A stretch of 64,000 nucleotides of DNA from CAVSJJ01 sp963771015 (GCA_963771015.1 CAVYRN010000009.1:434001-498000); one strand, 5' to 3'; positions 50,065-59,376 are shown, counted from the first letter of the stretch. Numbers and translations are program-made. Notes: generated by a model not told the origin, from the letters alone.

Positions 50065-50889
50065 ATGGAACCCGCGAGCGCCGATTGGCCAGCGGCAGAA
50101 CGAAGGCGGAGGGCGTCACGGCTTCATGGTCTGTCTCGGGGCCAGCTGGAGCGGATGGCACGGGACAACGCGGGGCCAGGGGGGCCACGCTACGAGTACA
50201 CGTCGGTGGCGAACTGTCCGGGCGCTGCGCCCGGTGTCGGGGGCTCGGACCTGTTCTGTGGCCAGGCCATCGCGGCGTGCGCGGGCAACACCCCCGCGGA
50301 GGGGCTGGGGCCGAGCGTCGTCGTCCTGCGGAGGGTTCTCGCCGGCGCGGGCCGGCCCACCGGCCCCTGGGTCCAGGTGGGGGTGACGTGCTTCCCGGAG
50401 TTCGTCCCGGGCCGGGCCACCCCGGGGATGGCGACGATCATCGCGGCGTTCCACGACACCGACTTCGCCGTACCCCGGGCCGCCATCCAGCCGGTCGGCG
50501 GGCGGACCCTGGTCAACCTCGAGACGTTCTTCGCCGTCGACTGGCCGGCGGCGGGCTACGGTCCGAACGAGGTCGACCATGTCGACCCGGGCCGGATGCT
50601 CGGCTACCTGGTCGACATCCGGCCCCGGTTGCGCAGCGTCACCTACCGCTTCGGGGACGGCACGGCATACGGGCCGACGGCCTCGCTGGGCGGGCCCTAC
50701 CCGAGCGGGGACATCACCAGGACCTACCGGGCGCCGGGGACCTACCAGGTCCGCATCGACGCGACGTATGCCGGCCAGTTCCGCATCGGCGGCGGCCCGT
50801 GGCTGGACATCCCCGGCACCGTGACGATCGCCGGGACACCCATGCCGCTCGAGGTCGCCCAGGCCCGCGCCCATCTCGTCACCCGGTAG
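50065..50889 (+). CDS. Secreted PKD-like domain protein, unknown function; 5' end uncertain
   Basis: 274 residues from ATG 50065. The C-terminal half has a PKD-like fold pattern (VTYRFGDGTAYGP, RTYRAPGTYQVRIDATYAGQFRI). Immediately upstream in the same frame lies signal-peptide-like sequence (RSFLALLVVSLGVMEPASA) after an in-frame TAG at 50023, with no ATG, GTG or TTG before it, so the original start seems lost or the mature protein lacks a signal. It neighbours the decayed lipoprotein gene and may be partly degenerate at its 5' end. Function not recognised. Confidence 0.65.
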   Translation: MEPASADWPAAERRRRASRLHGLSRGQLERMARDNAGPGGPRYEYTSVANCPGAAPGVGGSDLFCGQAIAACAGNTPAEGLGPSVVVLRRVLAGAGRPTGPWVQVGVTCFPEFVPGRATPGMATIIAAFHDTDFAVPRAAIQPVGGRTLVNLETFFAVDWPAAGYGPNEVDHVDPGRMLGYLVDIRPRLRSVTYRFGDGTAYGPTASLGGPYPSGDITRTYRAPGTYQVRIDATYAGQFRIGGGPWLDIPGTVTIAGTPMPLEVAQARAHLVTR

Positions 50890-50953
50890 CACCGCCATCT
50901 CGTCACCGAGGAGCACCGTCGGCCGGGACCCGCCGACGCGATAGCCTCGCGCA

Positions 50954-51796
50954 ATGCGCCCGTTCAGCCAGGTCGACGTCTTCACCGCCGAGCCATGGCT
51001 CGGCAACCCCCTCGCCGTCATCCACGACGCGGACGGCCTCACCGACGCGCAGATGGCCGCCGTCGCCCGATGGACCAACCTCTCCGAGACGGCCTTCCTG
51101 CTGGCCCCGACCGACCCCGCGGCCGACTACCGGGTACGCATCTTCACCCCCGGCGCGGAGCTTCCCTTCGCCGGCCATCCGACCCTCGGCAGCGCCCACG
51201 CGTGGCTCCAGGCCGGGGGAGTGCCCCAGGACACCGGCACCATCGTCCAGGAGTGCGGCGTCGGCCTCGTCACGGTCCGCGACAGTGGGTCCGGGCTGGC
51301 GTTCAAGGCCCCGCCACTGCTGCGCTCCGGGCCGGTCGACGACACCACGCTCGCCCCGGTCACGGCCGCGCTGGGCCTCCCCCCGGGCGCCCTCGTCGCG
51401 GCCGCGTGGGTCGACAACGGCCCCGGCTGGCTCGGCCTCCTTCTCGACAGCGCAGACACCGTTCTCGGCCTGACCCCGGACCTCGTCGCGCTCGGCACCG
51501 TCGAGGTCGGTGTCATCGGTCCGTATGCCGCGGCCGACGTCGCCCGGCTCGGCGCGGCATACGAGGTCCGCGCCGTCTGCCCGAGCCTGGGCCTGGGCGA
51601 GGACCCGGTGACCGGCTCCCTCAACGCCGGCCTGGCCCAGTGGCTCATCGGCAGTGGCCTGGCGCCGACGGCGTACACGGTCTCCCAGGGGACCGTTCTG
51701 GGCCGCCGCGGCCGGGTCCGGATCTCGACCGAGGGCGACGCGGTCTGGGTCGGTGGCGACACGGTGACGTGCATCACCGGCCAGGTCACGCTGTGA
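50954..51796 (+). CDS. PhzF-family isomerase
   Basis: 280 residues: FSQVDVFTAEPWLGNPLAVIHDADGL at the start, catalytic Glu in WTNLSETAFL, and the GHPTLGSAHAWL and GEDPVTGSLNAGLAQWL motifs. This is the diaminopimelate-epimerase fold used by PhzF and many uncharacterised isomerases; no phenazine genes are nearby, so the substrate is unknown. TAGCCT lies 6 nt before the ATG (leaderless). Confidence 0.9.
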   Translation: MRPFSQVDVFTAEPWLGNPLAVIHDADGLTDAQMAAVARWTNLSETAFLLAPTDPAADYRVRIFTPGAELPFAGHPTLGSAHAWLQAGGVPQDTGTIVQECGVGLVTVRDSGSGLAFKAPPLLRSGPVDDTTLAPVTAALGLPPGALVAAAWVDNGPGWLGLLLDSADTVLGLTPDLVALGTVEVGVIGPYAAADVARLGAAYEVRAVCPSLGLGEDPVTGSLNAGLAQWLIGSGLAPTAYTVSQGTVLGRRGRVRISTEGDAVWVGGDTVTCITGQVTL

Positions 51797-51815
51797 CCGC
51801 GCTAGGTTTCCTGTC

Positions 51816-52337
51816 GTGAGCGAACACCGTGTGCGCCGGGCGGTCTGCCCCGGGTCCTACGACCCGGTGACCGCGGGGCACCTCGACATCATCGGCAGGG
51901 CGGCCGCGCTCTATGACGAGGTCGTCGTCGCGGTCCTGCACAACCCGGCCAAGGAGGGTGCCTTCCCGGTGTCCCGGAGGATCGCCTTCATCGAGGACGC
52001 CGTCGCGGCGCTGCCCGAGGGTCCCGGGCCGCGGGGCAGGATCCGCGTCGAGGAGTATGCCGGCCGCCTCCTCGTCGACGTCTGCCGCGACCTCGACGCC
52101 GACGTCGTCGTCAAGGGGCTGCGCGGCGGGACCGACTTCGCCTACGAGCTCCCCATGGCGCTGATGAACCGGCACCTCACCGGACTGGAGACCGTCTTCG
52201 TGCCGGGTGACCCGGCCTTCGAGCACGTCTCGAGCTCGCTCGTCAAGGAGGTGGCGGCCCTCGGCGGGGACGTCACCGGGCTCGTGCCCGACGCCGTCCG
52301 CGACGCTCTGGTGGCCGGCCGCGATGCCCTCCGGTAG
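51816..52337 (+). CDS. coaD: Pantetheine-phosphate adenylyltransferase
   Basis: Penultimate step of coenzyme A synthesis. 173 residues: PGSYDPVTAGHLDII (T/HxGH nucleotidyl-transfer motif), KGLRGGTDFAYELPMALMN, and EHVSSSLVKEVAALGG. TAGGTT is 7 nt before the GTG (leaderless). Confidence 0.96.
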   Translation: MSEHRVRRAVCPGSYDPVTAGHLDIIGRAAALYDEVVVAVLHNPAKEGAFPVSRRIAFIEDAVAALPEGPGPRGRIRVEEYAGRLLVDVCRDLDADVVVKGLRGGTDFAYELPMALMNRHLTGLETVFVPGDPAFEHVSSSLVKEVAALGGDVTGLVPDAVRDALVAGRDALR

Positions 52338-52466
52338 CCCCCGGCGGCTCTCGCCGGGTGCGCGGAACGACCGCGCATTTGGGTGGACGCGCGCCGCTCC
52401 GGTATTCTTCGCTGTCGGTTTGTGTCCGCCGTGGCGCAGCCGAACCGCTCGACCACGTACAAGGCC

Positions 52467-53048
52467 ATGACTCGTCTCGATTCCCGCTCTCTCCTGGTGG
52501 TGGACACCAAGGAGGTCGGTCGTCGTCCCGGTTCGATGACCGAGCTGACACGCGTGGCCGAGGCACCCGCCGACTTCGGCACGGAGGTGCTTCGGGTCGA
52601 GGAGGGCCAACCCCTCACCCTCGACCTGCGGCTCGAGTCCGTCGTCGAAGGCGTACTGGTGACCGGTTCGGTCCGTGGCATGGCGACCGGTGCCTGCGTG
52701 CGGTGCCTGGACCCGATCCACCACGAGGTGGACGTGGCCTTCCAGGAGCTGTTCGCCTACGCCGATCGTGCGGCCCACCACCAGCAGGTGGGGGACGAGG
52801 ACGCGGCCGACGAGTATCGAGTCGAGGACGGGTTGATCGGCCTCGAGCCGGTGCTGCGGGACGCGGTAGTGCCGGCGCTACCGTTCAAGCCCGTGTGTCG
52901 CCCGGAGTGCCCGGGACTGTGTCCGCAGTGCGGGTTCAGGCTCGAGGACGACCCGGACCACCGGCACGACGTGATCGACCCCAGGTGGGCGGCGCTGCGC
53001 GACCTCGCGGAGCCGACCACGCAAGACACCCAAGAGAAGAGGACCTGA
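52467..53048 (+). CDS. YceD/DUF177 protein
   Basis: 193 residues. DUF177 core VDTKEVGRRPGSM, CVRCLDPIHHEVDVAFQELF, and PECPGLCPQCGFRLED, with two Cys pairs for metal. Linked to rpmF and, in other organisms, to 23S rRNA processing. ATG 52467 begins the conserved MTRLDSRS; a GTG at 52422 downstream of TATTCT (52403) is an alternative start. Confidence 0.9.
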   Translation: MTRLDSRSLLVVDTKEVGRRPGSMTELTRVAEAPADFGTEVLRVEEGQPLTLDLRLESVVEGVLVTGSVRGMATGACVRCLDPIHHEVDVAFQELFAYADRAAHHQQVGDEDAADEYRVEDGLIGLEPVLRDAVVPALPFKPVCRPECPGLCPQCGFRLEDDPDHRHDVIDPRWAALRDLAEPTTQDTQEKRT

Positions 53049-53049
53049 C

Positions 53050-53244
53050 GTGGCTGTTCCGAAGCGGAAGACGTCTCGCTCCAACACCCGTTCACGCCGT
53101 GCCAACTGGAAGGCGACCGCGGTCACCCTGACGACGTGCCCCCAGTGCAAGGCGCCGATGCAGCCGCACATGGCCTGCCCGTCGTGTGGCACCTACCAGG
53201 GCCGCCACTACCAGGCTGCCGAGCGCACCGAGCACCAGGGCTGA
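53050..53244 (+). CDS. rpmF: 50S ribosomal protein L32
   Basis: 64 residues: AVPKRKTSRSNTRSRRANWK and a zinc ribbon TCPQCKAPMQPHMACPSC. It begins 1 bp after the DUF177 stop, with AAGAGGA just upstream, so expression is coupled. Confidence 0.96.
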   Translation: MAVPKRKTSRSNTRSRRANWKATAVTLTTCPQCKAPMQPHMACPSCGTYQGRHYQAAERTEHQG

Positions 53245-53259
53245 CCGGAGAGGTCGGCC

Positions 53260-53997
53260 GTGGGGCGGAGCAGCGAGGGCGTCGCAGGCCCGCCGCGTCC
53301 CCTTGAGGAGCTGCTGGACCATGTCCGGGCGGTGACCGGGGCCGCGATGGACCCGGCCCTGCTTCGGCGTGCCCTGACGCATCGCTCCTACGCCTACGAG
53401 TCCGGCGGCCTGCCCCACAACGAGCGCCTCGAGTTCCTCGGGGACTCGGTGCTCGGACTCGTCGTCACCGACACCCTCTACACCACCCATCCCGACCTCG
53501 CCGAGGGCCAGCTCGCCAAGCTGCGCGCGGCCGTCGTCAACATGAGGGCGCTGGCCGAGGTGGCCCGGACCATCGGCCTCGGCGACTTCCTCTTCCTCGG
53601 CCGCGGCGAGGAGAGCACCGGCGGCCGGGACAAGGACTCGATCCTCGCCGACACGATGGAGGCCGTCATCGGGTCCGCGTACCTCAGCGGCGGGCCGACG
53701 GCCGCCGCCGAGCTCGTCCATCACCTCCTCGACCCGCTCATCACGGAGTCGGCGCGGATGGGCGCCGGCCTGGACTGGAAGACGAGCCTGCAGGAGCTGT
53801 GTTCGCAGCAGACGCTCGGCACCCCTGAGTACCGCGTCGAGGACGACGGCCCGGAGCATGCCAAGACCTTCTTCGCCGAGGTCCTCGTCGGTGGGGAGCC
53901 GCTCGGCAAGGGCACCGGGCGCACGAAGAAGGACGCCGAGCAGCAGGCGGCGGCCCAGGCTTGGAAGGCGATCGGGGCCCGGTCGGCGGATGCCTGA
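53260..53997 (+). CDS. rnc: Ribonuclease III
   Basis: Cleaves double-stranded RNA in rRNA and mRNA maturation. 245 residues: nuclease signature HNERLEFLGDSVLGLVV, catalytic Glu in DTMEAVIGSAYL, and a C-terminal dsRNA-binding domain (DWKTSLQELCSQQTLGTPEY... AEQQAAAQAWKAI). Its 3' end overlaps mutM by 8 bp. Confidence 0.95.
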   Translation: MGRSSEGVAGPPRPLEELLDHVRAVTGAAMDPALLRRALTHRSYAYESGGLPHNERLEFLGDSVLGLVVTDTLYTTHPDLAEGQLAKLRAAVVNMRALAEVARTIGLGDFLFLGRGEESTGGRDKDSILADTMEAVIGSAYLSGGPTAAAELVHHLLDPLITESARMGAGLDWKTSLQELCSQQTLGTPEYRVEDDGPEHAKTFFAEVLVGGEPLGKGTGRTKKDAEQQAAAQAWKAIGARSADA

Positions 53998-54847
53998 GCT
54001 CCCCGAGGTCGAGGTCGTCCGGCGTGGGCTGGAGGATCACGTCGTGGGGCGGGAGATCGCCGACGTCGAGATCTACAGCGCCCGGGCCACCCGGCGCCAT
54101 CTACCCGGCCCCCTCGATCTCACCGCCCGGCTGCGCGGTCAGCGGGTCGCCGACGCCCGACGCCGAGGCAAGTACCTCTGGCTCGTGCTGCCCGACCATC
54201 GGGCCCTCGTCGTCCACCTCGGGATGAGCGGCCAGCTGCTCGTCGAGCGCCCCGATGCCATGGACGAGCGGCACCTGAGGGCACGGTTCACCTTCGCCGA
54301 CGAGGGGTCCGAGCTCCGCTTCGTCGACCAGCGCACCTTCGGCGGGCTGCTCCTCGCCGACCTCGACGCGGACGGCATACCGGGCCCCATCGCGCACATC
54401 GCGCGCGACCTGCTCGACCCCGACCTCGACCAACCGGCGGTCGTCCGCCAGATCCATACCCGACAGAGCGCGATCAAGCGGGTGCTCCTGGACCAACAGA
54501 TGGTCTCCGGTATCGGCAACATCTACGCCGACGAGGCCCTGTGGCGGGCCGGCATCCACGGCGAGCGGCTCGCCTCCCGGCTCACCGGGTCGTCGGTCTC
54601 GCGGCTGCTCGACCACACCCGGGACGTCATGGTGGCCGCCCTCGACCAGGGCGGGACGAGCTTCGACAGCCTGTATGTCAACATCAACGGCGCCTCGGGG
54701 TACTTCGACCGGTCCCTGCACGCCTACGGCCGGGAGGGCCAGCCCTGCTCGCGATGCGGCACCCTCATCCAGCGCCGGGCCTTCATGAACCGGTCCTCGT
54801 TCTTCTGTCCCCGGTGCCAGCCCCCGCCGCGTCCGGTCACGCGATAG
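53990..54847 (+). CDS. mutM: Formamidopyrimidine-DNA glycosylase
   Basis: Base-excision repair of 8-oxoguanine. 285 residues: N-terminal catalytic PELPEVEVVRRGL (Pro and Glu after Met removal), RRRGKYLWL (Lys), the H2TH region QQMVSGIGNIYADEALWRAGIH, and a C-terminal zinc finger CSRCGTLIQRR...FFCPRCQ. ATG 53990 lies within the rnc end. Confidence 0.95.
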   Translation: MPELPEVEVVRRGLEDHVVGREIADVEIYSARATRRHLPGPLDLTARLRGQRVADARRRGKYLWLVLPDHRALVVHLGMSGQLLVERPDAMDERHLRARFTFADEGSELRFVDQRTFGGLLLADLDADGIPGPIAHIARDLLDPDLDQPAVVRQIHTRQSAIKRVLLDQQMVSGIGNIYADEALWRAGIHGERLASRLTGSSVSRLLDHTRDVMVAALDQGGTSFDSLYVNINGASGYFDRSLHAYGREGQPCSRCGTLIQRRAFMNRSSFFCPRCQPPPRPVTR

Positions 54848-54866
54848 GCGTCCCTACGATGGGGAT

Positions 54867-55178
54867 GTGAGCGAGAGCGGGACCCCGGACCTTGTCCGTC
54901 GGATCACGGTGTTCGTCCGTGGTGACGTCCAGGGCGTCGGCTTCCGATGGTGGGCCCGGGCGCGGGCCCTCGAGCTCGGCCTGGTCGGCCACGCTCGCAA
55001 CACCGACGACGGCCGGGTCGAGATCGTCGCCGAGGGCACCGAGGCCGCGCTCTACCGCCTCCTCGGCCTGCTCGAGGAGTACCCGAGCCAGACCCGGCGA
55101 CCCGGCCACGTCGTGGGGCTGTCGAGCCCGTTGTGGGCGAGGCCGCTCGGTGTGGCGCAGGGGTTCAGCGAGCGGTGA
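54867..55178 (+). CDS. acyP: Acylphosphatase
   Basis: 103 residues: RGDVQGVGFRWWARARA (active-site Arg) and HARNTDDGRVEIVAEG (catalytic Asn). TACGAT is 6 nt before the GTG (leaderless). Position between mutM and smc is common in actinobacteria. Confidence 0.93.
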   Translation: MSESGTPDLVRRITVFVRGDVQGVGFRWWARARALELGLVGHARNTDDGRVEIVAEGTEAALYRLLGLLEEYPSQTRRPGHVVGLSSPLWARPLGVAQGFSER

Positions 55179-55244
55179 GCAGGCGGCATACCGTCGCCTG
55201 AGACGCCGCTGCCGCTGCGTGGTCGGCGTCCCTACCATGGCCGG

Positions 55245-55556
55245 GTGAGCGAGGTCCCCCCCGAGCTGGCCCGGCTGCGGTCGAGCATCGACAACATCGA
55301 CGCCGCGATCGTCCACCTGCTCGCCGAGCGGTTCAAGGCGACCCAGTCCGTCGGCGAGCTCAAGGCCGGGCTCGGCCTGCCGCCAGCGGACCCCGGGCGC
55401 GAGGTCGAGCAGATCGCCCGGCTGCGGGCGCTCGCCGACCAGGCCGGGCTGGACCCGCACTTCGCCGAGAAGTTCCTCACCTTCATCATCGCCGAGGTCA
55501 TCCACCACCACGAGGCGATCGCCGGCTCGGGTGAGGCCCCGCCGAACCGGTCCTGA
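55245..55556 (+). CDS. Chorismate mutase type II (AroQ)
   Basis: 103 residues, all helical: LARLRSSIDNIDAAIVHLLAERF and GLPPADPGREVEQIARLRALA, typical of the AroQ fold. Converts chorismate to prephenate for Phe/Tyr. The first Arg and the helix pattern fit the small actinobacterial form. TACCAT is 6 nt before the GTG (leaderless). Confidence 0.88.
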   Translation: MSEVPPELARLRSSIDNIDAAIVHLLAERFKATQSVGELKAGLGLPPADPGREVEQIARLRALADQAGLDPHFAEKFLTFIIAEVIHHHEAIAGSGEAPPNRS

Positions 55557-55726
55557 GCGGCTCATCAGCCCCGGGCGTCACACCCGCACCAGGCCCCGGT
55601 GCGCCGTGCTCGCCGTCCCCGGCCCGCCGTGGCCCGCCGGTACAGTGAACGCCGACCGAGCCCGTCCCCACGGCGCCCCCCGGCGCCCCGCCGACCACCC
55701 CCACGAGGAAGCCGACCCCCGACACC

Positions 55727-58700
55727 GTGTACGTCAAGACCGTCACCCTCAAGGGCTTCAAGTCCTTCGCCTCGGCGACGACGATGCGCCTCGAGCGGGG
55801 CATCACGTGCATCGTCGGACCGAACGGGTCGGGCAAGTCCAACGTCGTCGACGCCCTCGCCTGGGTGATGGGCGAGCAGGGGGCCAAGTCCCTGCGCGGC
55901 GGCAAGATGGAGGACGTCATCTTCGCGGGCACGGCCGGCCGGCCGCCGCTCGGGCGGGCCGAGGTGTCCCTGACGATCGACAACTCGGACGGGGCGTTGC
56001 CGATCGACTACACCGAGGTGACGATCAGCCGCACGATGTTCCGCAACGGCGGGTCCGAGTACGCCTTGAACGGGACCGCCTGCCGGTTGCTCGACATCCA
56101 GGAGCTGCTCTCCGACAGCGGCATCGGCCGGGAGATGCACATCATCGTCGGCCAGGGACAGCTCGACACCGTCCTGCGGGCCACCCCGGAGGAGCGTCGC
56201 GGCTTCATCGAGGAGGCCGCCGGCGTCCTCAAGCACCGCAAGCGCAAGGAACGCGCCCTGCGCAAGCTCGAGGCCATGGAGGCCAACCTCACCCGGGTCA
56301 CCGACCTGACCGGTGAGATCCGCCGCCAGCTCGGCCCGCTCGGCCGTCAGGCCGAGGCCGCCCGCAAGGCCGCGGTCATCCAGGCCGAGGCACGCGACGC
56401 CCGGCTCCGACTGCTCGCCGACGATCTCGTCCAGCTCACGTCGACCCTCGAGCAGGAGGTTGCCGACGAGACCGCCCTCATCGAGCGCCGTACCGCGGTC
56501 GAGGACGCCCTCGGCATCCTGCGGGAGCGTCTGGCCGACCTCGACAGGGGGGCCACCGAGGCCGCCCCCGAGCTGACCCGCGCCCAGGACCGGTTCGTCC
56601 GGCTCACCTCGCTCCGCGACCGGCTCGAGTCCACGGCCTCGGTCGCCCGGGAGCGGGTCCGCCTGCTGTCCCAGGACGAGCAGGACGAGACCACGAGCGG
56701 GCGCGACCCCGAGGAGCTGCGCGCCCAGGCGGCCGCGGCCCGCGCCGCCGAGGCGGAGCTGCTCGCCGAGGTCGCGCAGGTCGCCGAGGAGCTCGCGGCC
56801 TCGGTCACCTCCCGCGAGGCCGCGGAGGAGGCGTATGCCGCCGAGCAGGCCCGGCTGGCCCGGCTGGCCCGCGCATCCGCGGACCGACGGGAGGGACTCG
56901 CCAAGCTGGCCGGCCAGGTCGGTGCCCGCCGCAGCCGCATCGAGGCCGGCGAGGCCGAGATCGGCCGGCTCACCGCCATCGTCGCCGCCTCGGCCGGGCG
57001 CGCTGCGGAGGCCGAGCACGAGTTCGCCTCGCTCGAGGCGACCGTGGCCGTCGACGAGGAGGGCGAGGTCGGCCTCGACTCCGACTTCGAGGAGGCCGCC
57101 ACCGAGCTGCGTGAGGTCGAGGCCGAGATCGAGCGACTCCGGTCCGCCGAGCACGCGGCCGAGCGTGACCGGGTCGGGGCCGCGGCGAAGGCCGAGGCCC
57201 TCGAGATGTCGCTTCGCCGCAGGGACGGCGCCGCTGCCCTCCTGCAGGCCGCTGATGCGGGCCACGGCATCCTCGGCCAGGTGGCCTCCCTCCTGCGCGT
57301 GACCGGCGGCCACGAGGGTGCCGTCGCCGCCGCGCTGGGCTGGGCCTCGGAGGCGTTGGCCGTCGGGTCGGCCGAGCAGGCCGCTCGCGCGGTCGGCCGG
57401 CTGCGGGAGGCCGACGGTGGCCGCGCCGGCCTTCTCGTCGGCGCCACCGCCCGACCGAGCAACCCCGCCGGCTGGCCCGGCATCACCGCCCCGGCCGTGT
57501 GGGCCCGCGACGTCGTCCAGGCCCCCACCGAGGTCAGGCCGGCCGTCGAGCAGCTCCTCGAGCGGGTGGCCCTCGTGCCCGACTCGAGCCACGCCATCGC
57601 CCTCGTCGCCCGCGGCGAGGGGATCACGGCGGTCACGGCCGACGGCGATGTCTACGCCCCGGGCTGGGTCCGGGGCGGCGGATCCGCGGGCGAGAGCGTC
57701 CTCGAGCTCCAGGCCACGCTCGACGAGACGCGCCACCAGGTCGCCGCCGCGACGGCCGTCATCGAGCAGACCCGCTTCGCCCTCGCCGCGGCCAAGGACC
57801 GGGCGGCGGGAATCCAGGAGCGCGTCGACAACGCCCTCGACGCCCTCCATGAGTCCGACGCCAAGATGGCGGCCGTCGCCGAGCGGCTCGGCCAGCTCGG
57901 GGCGGCGATGCGCTCGGCCCGGGCCGAGGCCGAGCGGACCCAGCGGGCTATCGCCGACGCCCGGGCCGCCCTCGAGTCCGACCGAGTCGAGCTCGAGGCG
58001 CTCGCCGCCCGGCTCGAGGAGGCCAGCGCCGAACCCGACCAGACGGTGGAACCGGGCACCGACGAGCGCGACCGGCTCGAGCTCGAGGCGAGCCGGGCCC
58101 GCACGGCCGAGACCGAGGTTCGGCTCGCCCTGCGGACCAAGGAGGAGCGGGCCCGGGCCCTCAAGGGCCGCGCCGAGTCGCTCGAGGGAGCCGCCCAGGG
58201 CGAGCTGGCCGCCCGCGAGCGGTTGCGCGAGCGCCGGGAGCGGCGTCGCCGGGAGGCGAGCATCGCCGACGCCGTGGCGCGGGCTGCGGCATACGCTCAC
58301 GAGGTGGCCACCGCCGCCCTGGCCCGGGCGACGATCGCCCGCAGCGACGCGGAGCAGTCCCGCGTCGAGCGCGACCGGGCCCTCCACGCGGTCCGCGAGG
58401 AGATGACGACCCACCAGGACGAGCTGCGCGACCTCACCGACTCGGCACACCGCGACGAGGTCGCTCGGGCGCGGCAGGTCGCCCGGATCGAGCAGCTCCA
58501 GGCCCGGGCGATCGAGGAGCTCGGCGTCGACCCCGACGTCGTCATGGAGGACTACGGTCCGCACCAGCTCATCCCGTACATCCCCGGCCCCGACGACCCG
58601 GTCGACCCCGCGGAGCACCCCCTGCCCCGGCCGTTCGTCCGCGAGGAGCAGGAGAAGCGGCTCCGCCGCGCCGAGCGTGGCCTGACCGCCCTCGGACGCG

Positions 58701-59302
58701 TCAACCCGCTCGCCCTCGAGGAGTACGCGGCGCTCGAGGAGCGGCACAAGTTCCTCACCGAGCAGCTCGAGGACCTCAAGCGGTCCAAGCGCGACCTCCT
58801 CGACATCGTCCGTGAGGTCGACGAGCGGGTCGAGCAGGTGTTCACCGAGGCCTTCCATGACACGGCCGCCCAGTTCGAGCGCGTCTTCGAGCGACTCTTC
58901 CCCGGCGGCCAGGGCACCCTCGTGCTCACCGACCCCGCCGACATGCTGACAACCGGCATCGAGGTGGAGGCGCGGCCTCCCGGCAAGAAGGTCAAGCGGC
59001 TCTCGCTGCTCTCCGGTGGTGAGCGCTCCCTCGTCGCCGTCGCCCTGCTCGTCGCGATCTTCAAGGCGAGGCCGAGCCCGTTCTACATCCTGGACGAGGT
59101 CGAGGCGGCGCTCGACGACACCAACCTCGGCCGGCTCATCGTGCTGCTCGAGGAGCTGCGCGACTCGAGCCAGCTCATCGTCATCACCCACCAGAAGCGG
59201 ACGATGGAGATGGCCGACGCCCTCTACGGCGTCAGCATGCGCGGCGACGGTGTGACGACGGTGGTCTCGCAGCGGATCCGCGACGTCGCCGCGTCCGCCT
59301 GA
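55727..59302 (+). CDS. smc: Chromosome segregation protein SMC
   Basis: 1191 residues. Walker A in IVGPNGSGKSNVVDALAWV (residue 30 on), two long coiled coils rich in Glu/Arg/Ala, a hinge around residues 500-660 (GHGILGQVASLLRVTGGHEG... VYAPGWVRGGGSAGESV), and the C-terminal signature LLSGGERSLVAVALLVAIF with Walker B PFYILDEVEAALDD. It organises and compacts the chromosome with ScpA/B. GTG start. Confidence 0.96.
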   Translation: MYVKTVTLKGFKSFASATTMRLERGITCIVGPNGSGKSNVVDALAWVMGEQGAKSLRGGKMEDVIFAGTAGRPPLGRAEVSLTIDNSDGALPIDYTEVTISRTMFRNGGSEYALNGTACRLLDIQELLSDSGIGREMHIIVGQGQLDTVLRATPEERRGFIEEAAGVLKHRKRKERALRKLEAMEANLTRVTDLTGEIRRQLGPLGRQAEAARKAAVIQAEARDARLRLLADDLVQLTSTLEQEVADETALIERRTAVEDALGILRERLADLDRGATEAAPELTRAQDRFVRLTSLRDRLESTASVARERVRLLSQDEQDETTSGRDPEELRAQAAAARAAEAELLAEVAQVAEELAASVTSREAAEEAYAAEQARLARLARASADRREGLAKLAGQVGARRSRIEAGEAEIGRLTAIVAASAGRAAEAEHEFASLEATVAVDEEGEVGLDSDFEEAATELREVEAEIERLRSAEHAAERDRVGAAAKAEALEMSLRRRDGAAALLQAADAGHGILGQVASLLRVTGGHEGAVAAALGWASEALAVGSAEQAARAVGRLREADGGRAGLLVGATARPSNPAGWPGITAPAVWARDVVQAPTEVRPAVEQLLERVALVPDSSHAIALVARGEGITAVTADGDVYAPGWVRGGGSAGESVLELQATLDETRHQVAAATAVIEQTRFALAAAKDRAAGIQERVDNALDALHESDAKMAAVAERLGQLGAAMRSARAEAERTQRAIADARAALESDRVELEALAARLEEASAEPDQTVEPGTDERDRLELEASRARTAETEVRLALRTKEERARALKGRAESLEGAAQGELAARERLRERRERRRREASIADAVARAAAYAHEVATAALARATIARSDAEQSRVERDRALHAVREEMTTHQDELRDLTDSAHRDEVARARQVARIEQLQARAIEELGVDPDVVMEDYGPHQLIPYIPGPDDPVDPAEHPLPRPFVREEQEKRLRRAERGLTALGRVNPLALEEYAALEERHKFLTEQLEDLKRSKRDLLDIVREVDERVEQVFTEAFHDTAAQFERVFERLFPGGQGTLVLTDPADMLTTGIEVEARPPGKKVKRLSLLSGGERSLVAVALLVAIFKARPSPFYILDEVEAALDDTNLGRLIVLLEELRDSSQLIVITHQKRTMEMADALYGVSMRGDGVTTVVSQRIRDVAASA

Positions 59303-59327
59303 GGCTCCGGCCCGTCCGTCCTCACCG

Positions 59328-59376
59328 GGTTCGAGGTATTCCAGTCCCGTCTGCCGGCACCGGAATACCTCGAACC
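59328..59376. repeat. 15-bp perfect inverted repeat after smc
   Basis: GGTTCGAGGTATTCC (59328-59342) and GGAATACCTCGAACC (59362-59376), 19-nt loop, between the convergent smc and epimerase genes. It is probably a bidirectional terminator although it lacks a U-tract and its arms are more AT-rich than other hairpins here. Confidence 0.65.

Noticed and set aside
50954..51796. Phenazine biosynthesis locus, from the PhzF homologue
   Set aside because: No other phenazine gene is nearby and PhzF-fold proteins are widespread with other roles.
59328..59376. Phage attachment site, because the arm begins GGTTCGA like a tRNA T-arm
   Set aside because: No tRNA, integrase or flanking mobile genes are present; the resemblance is short.
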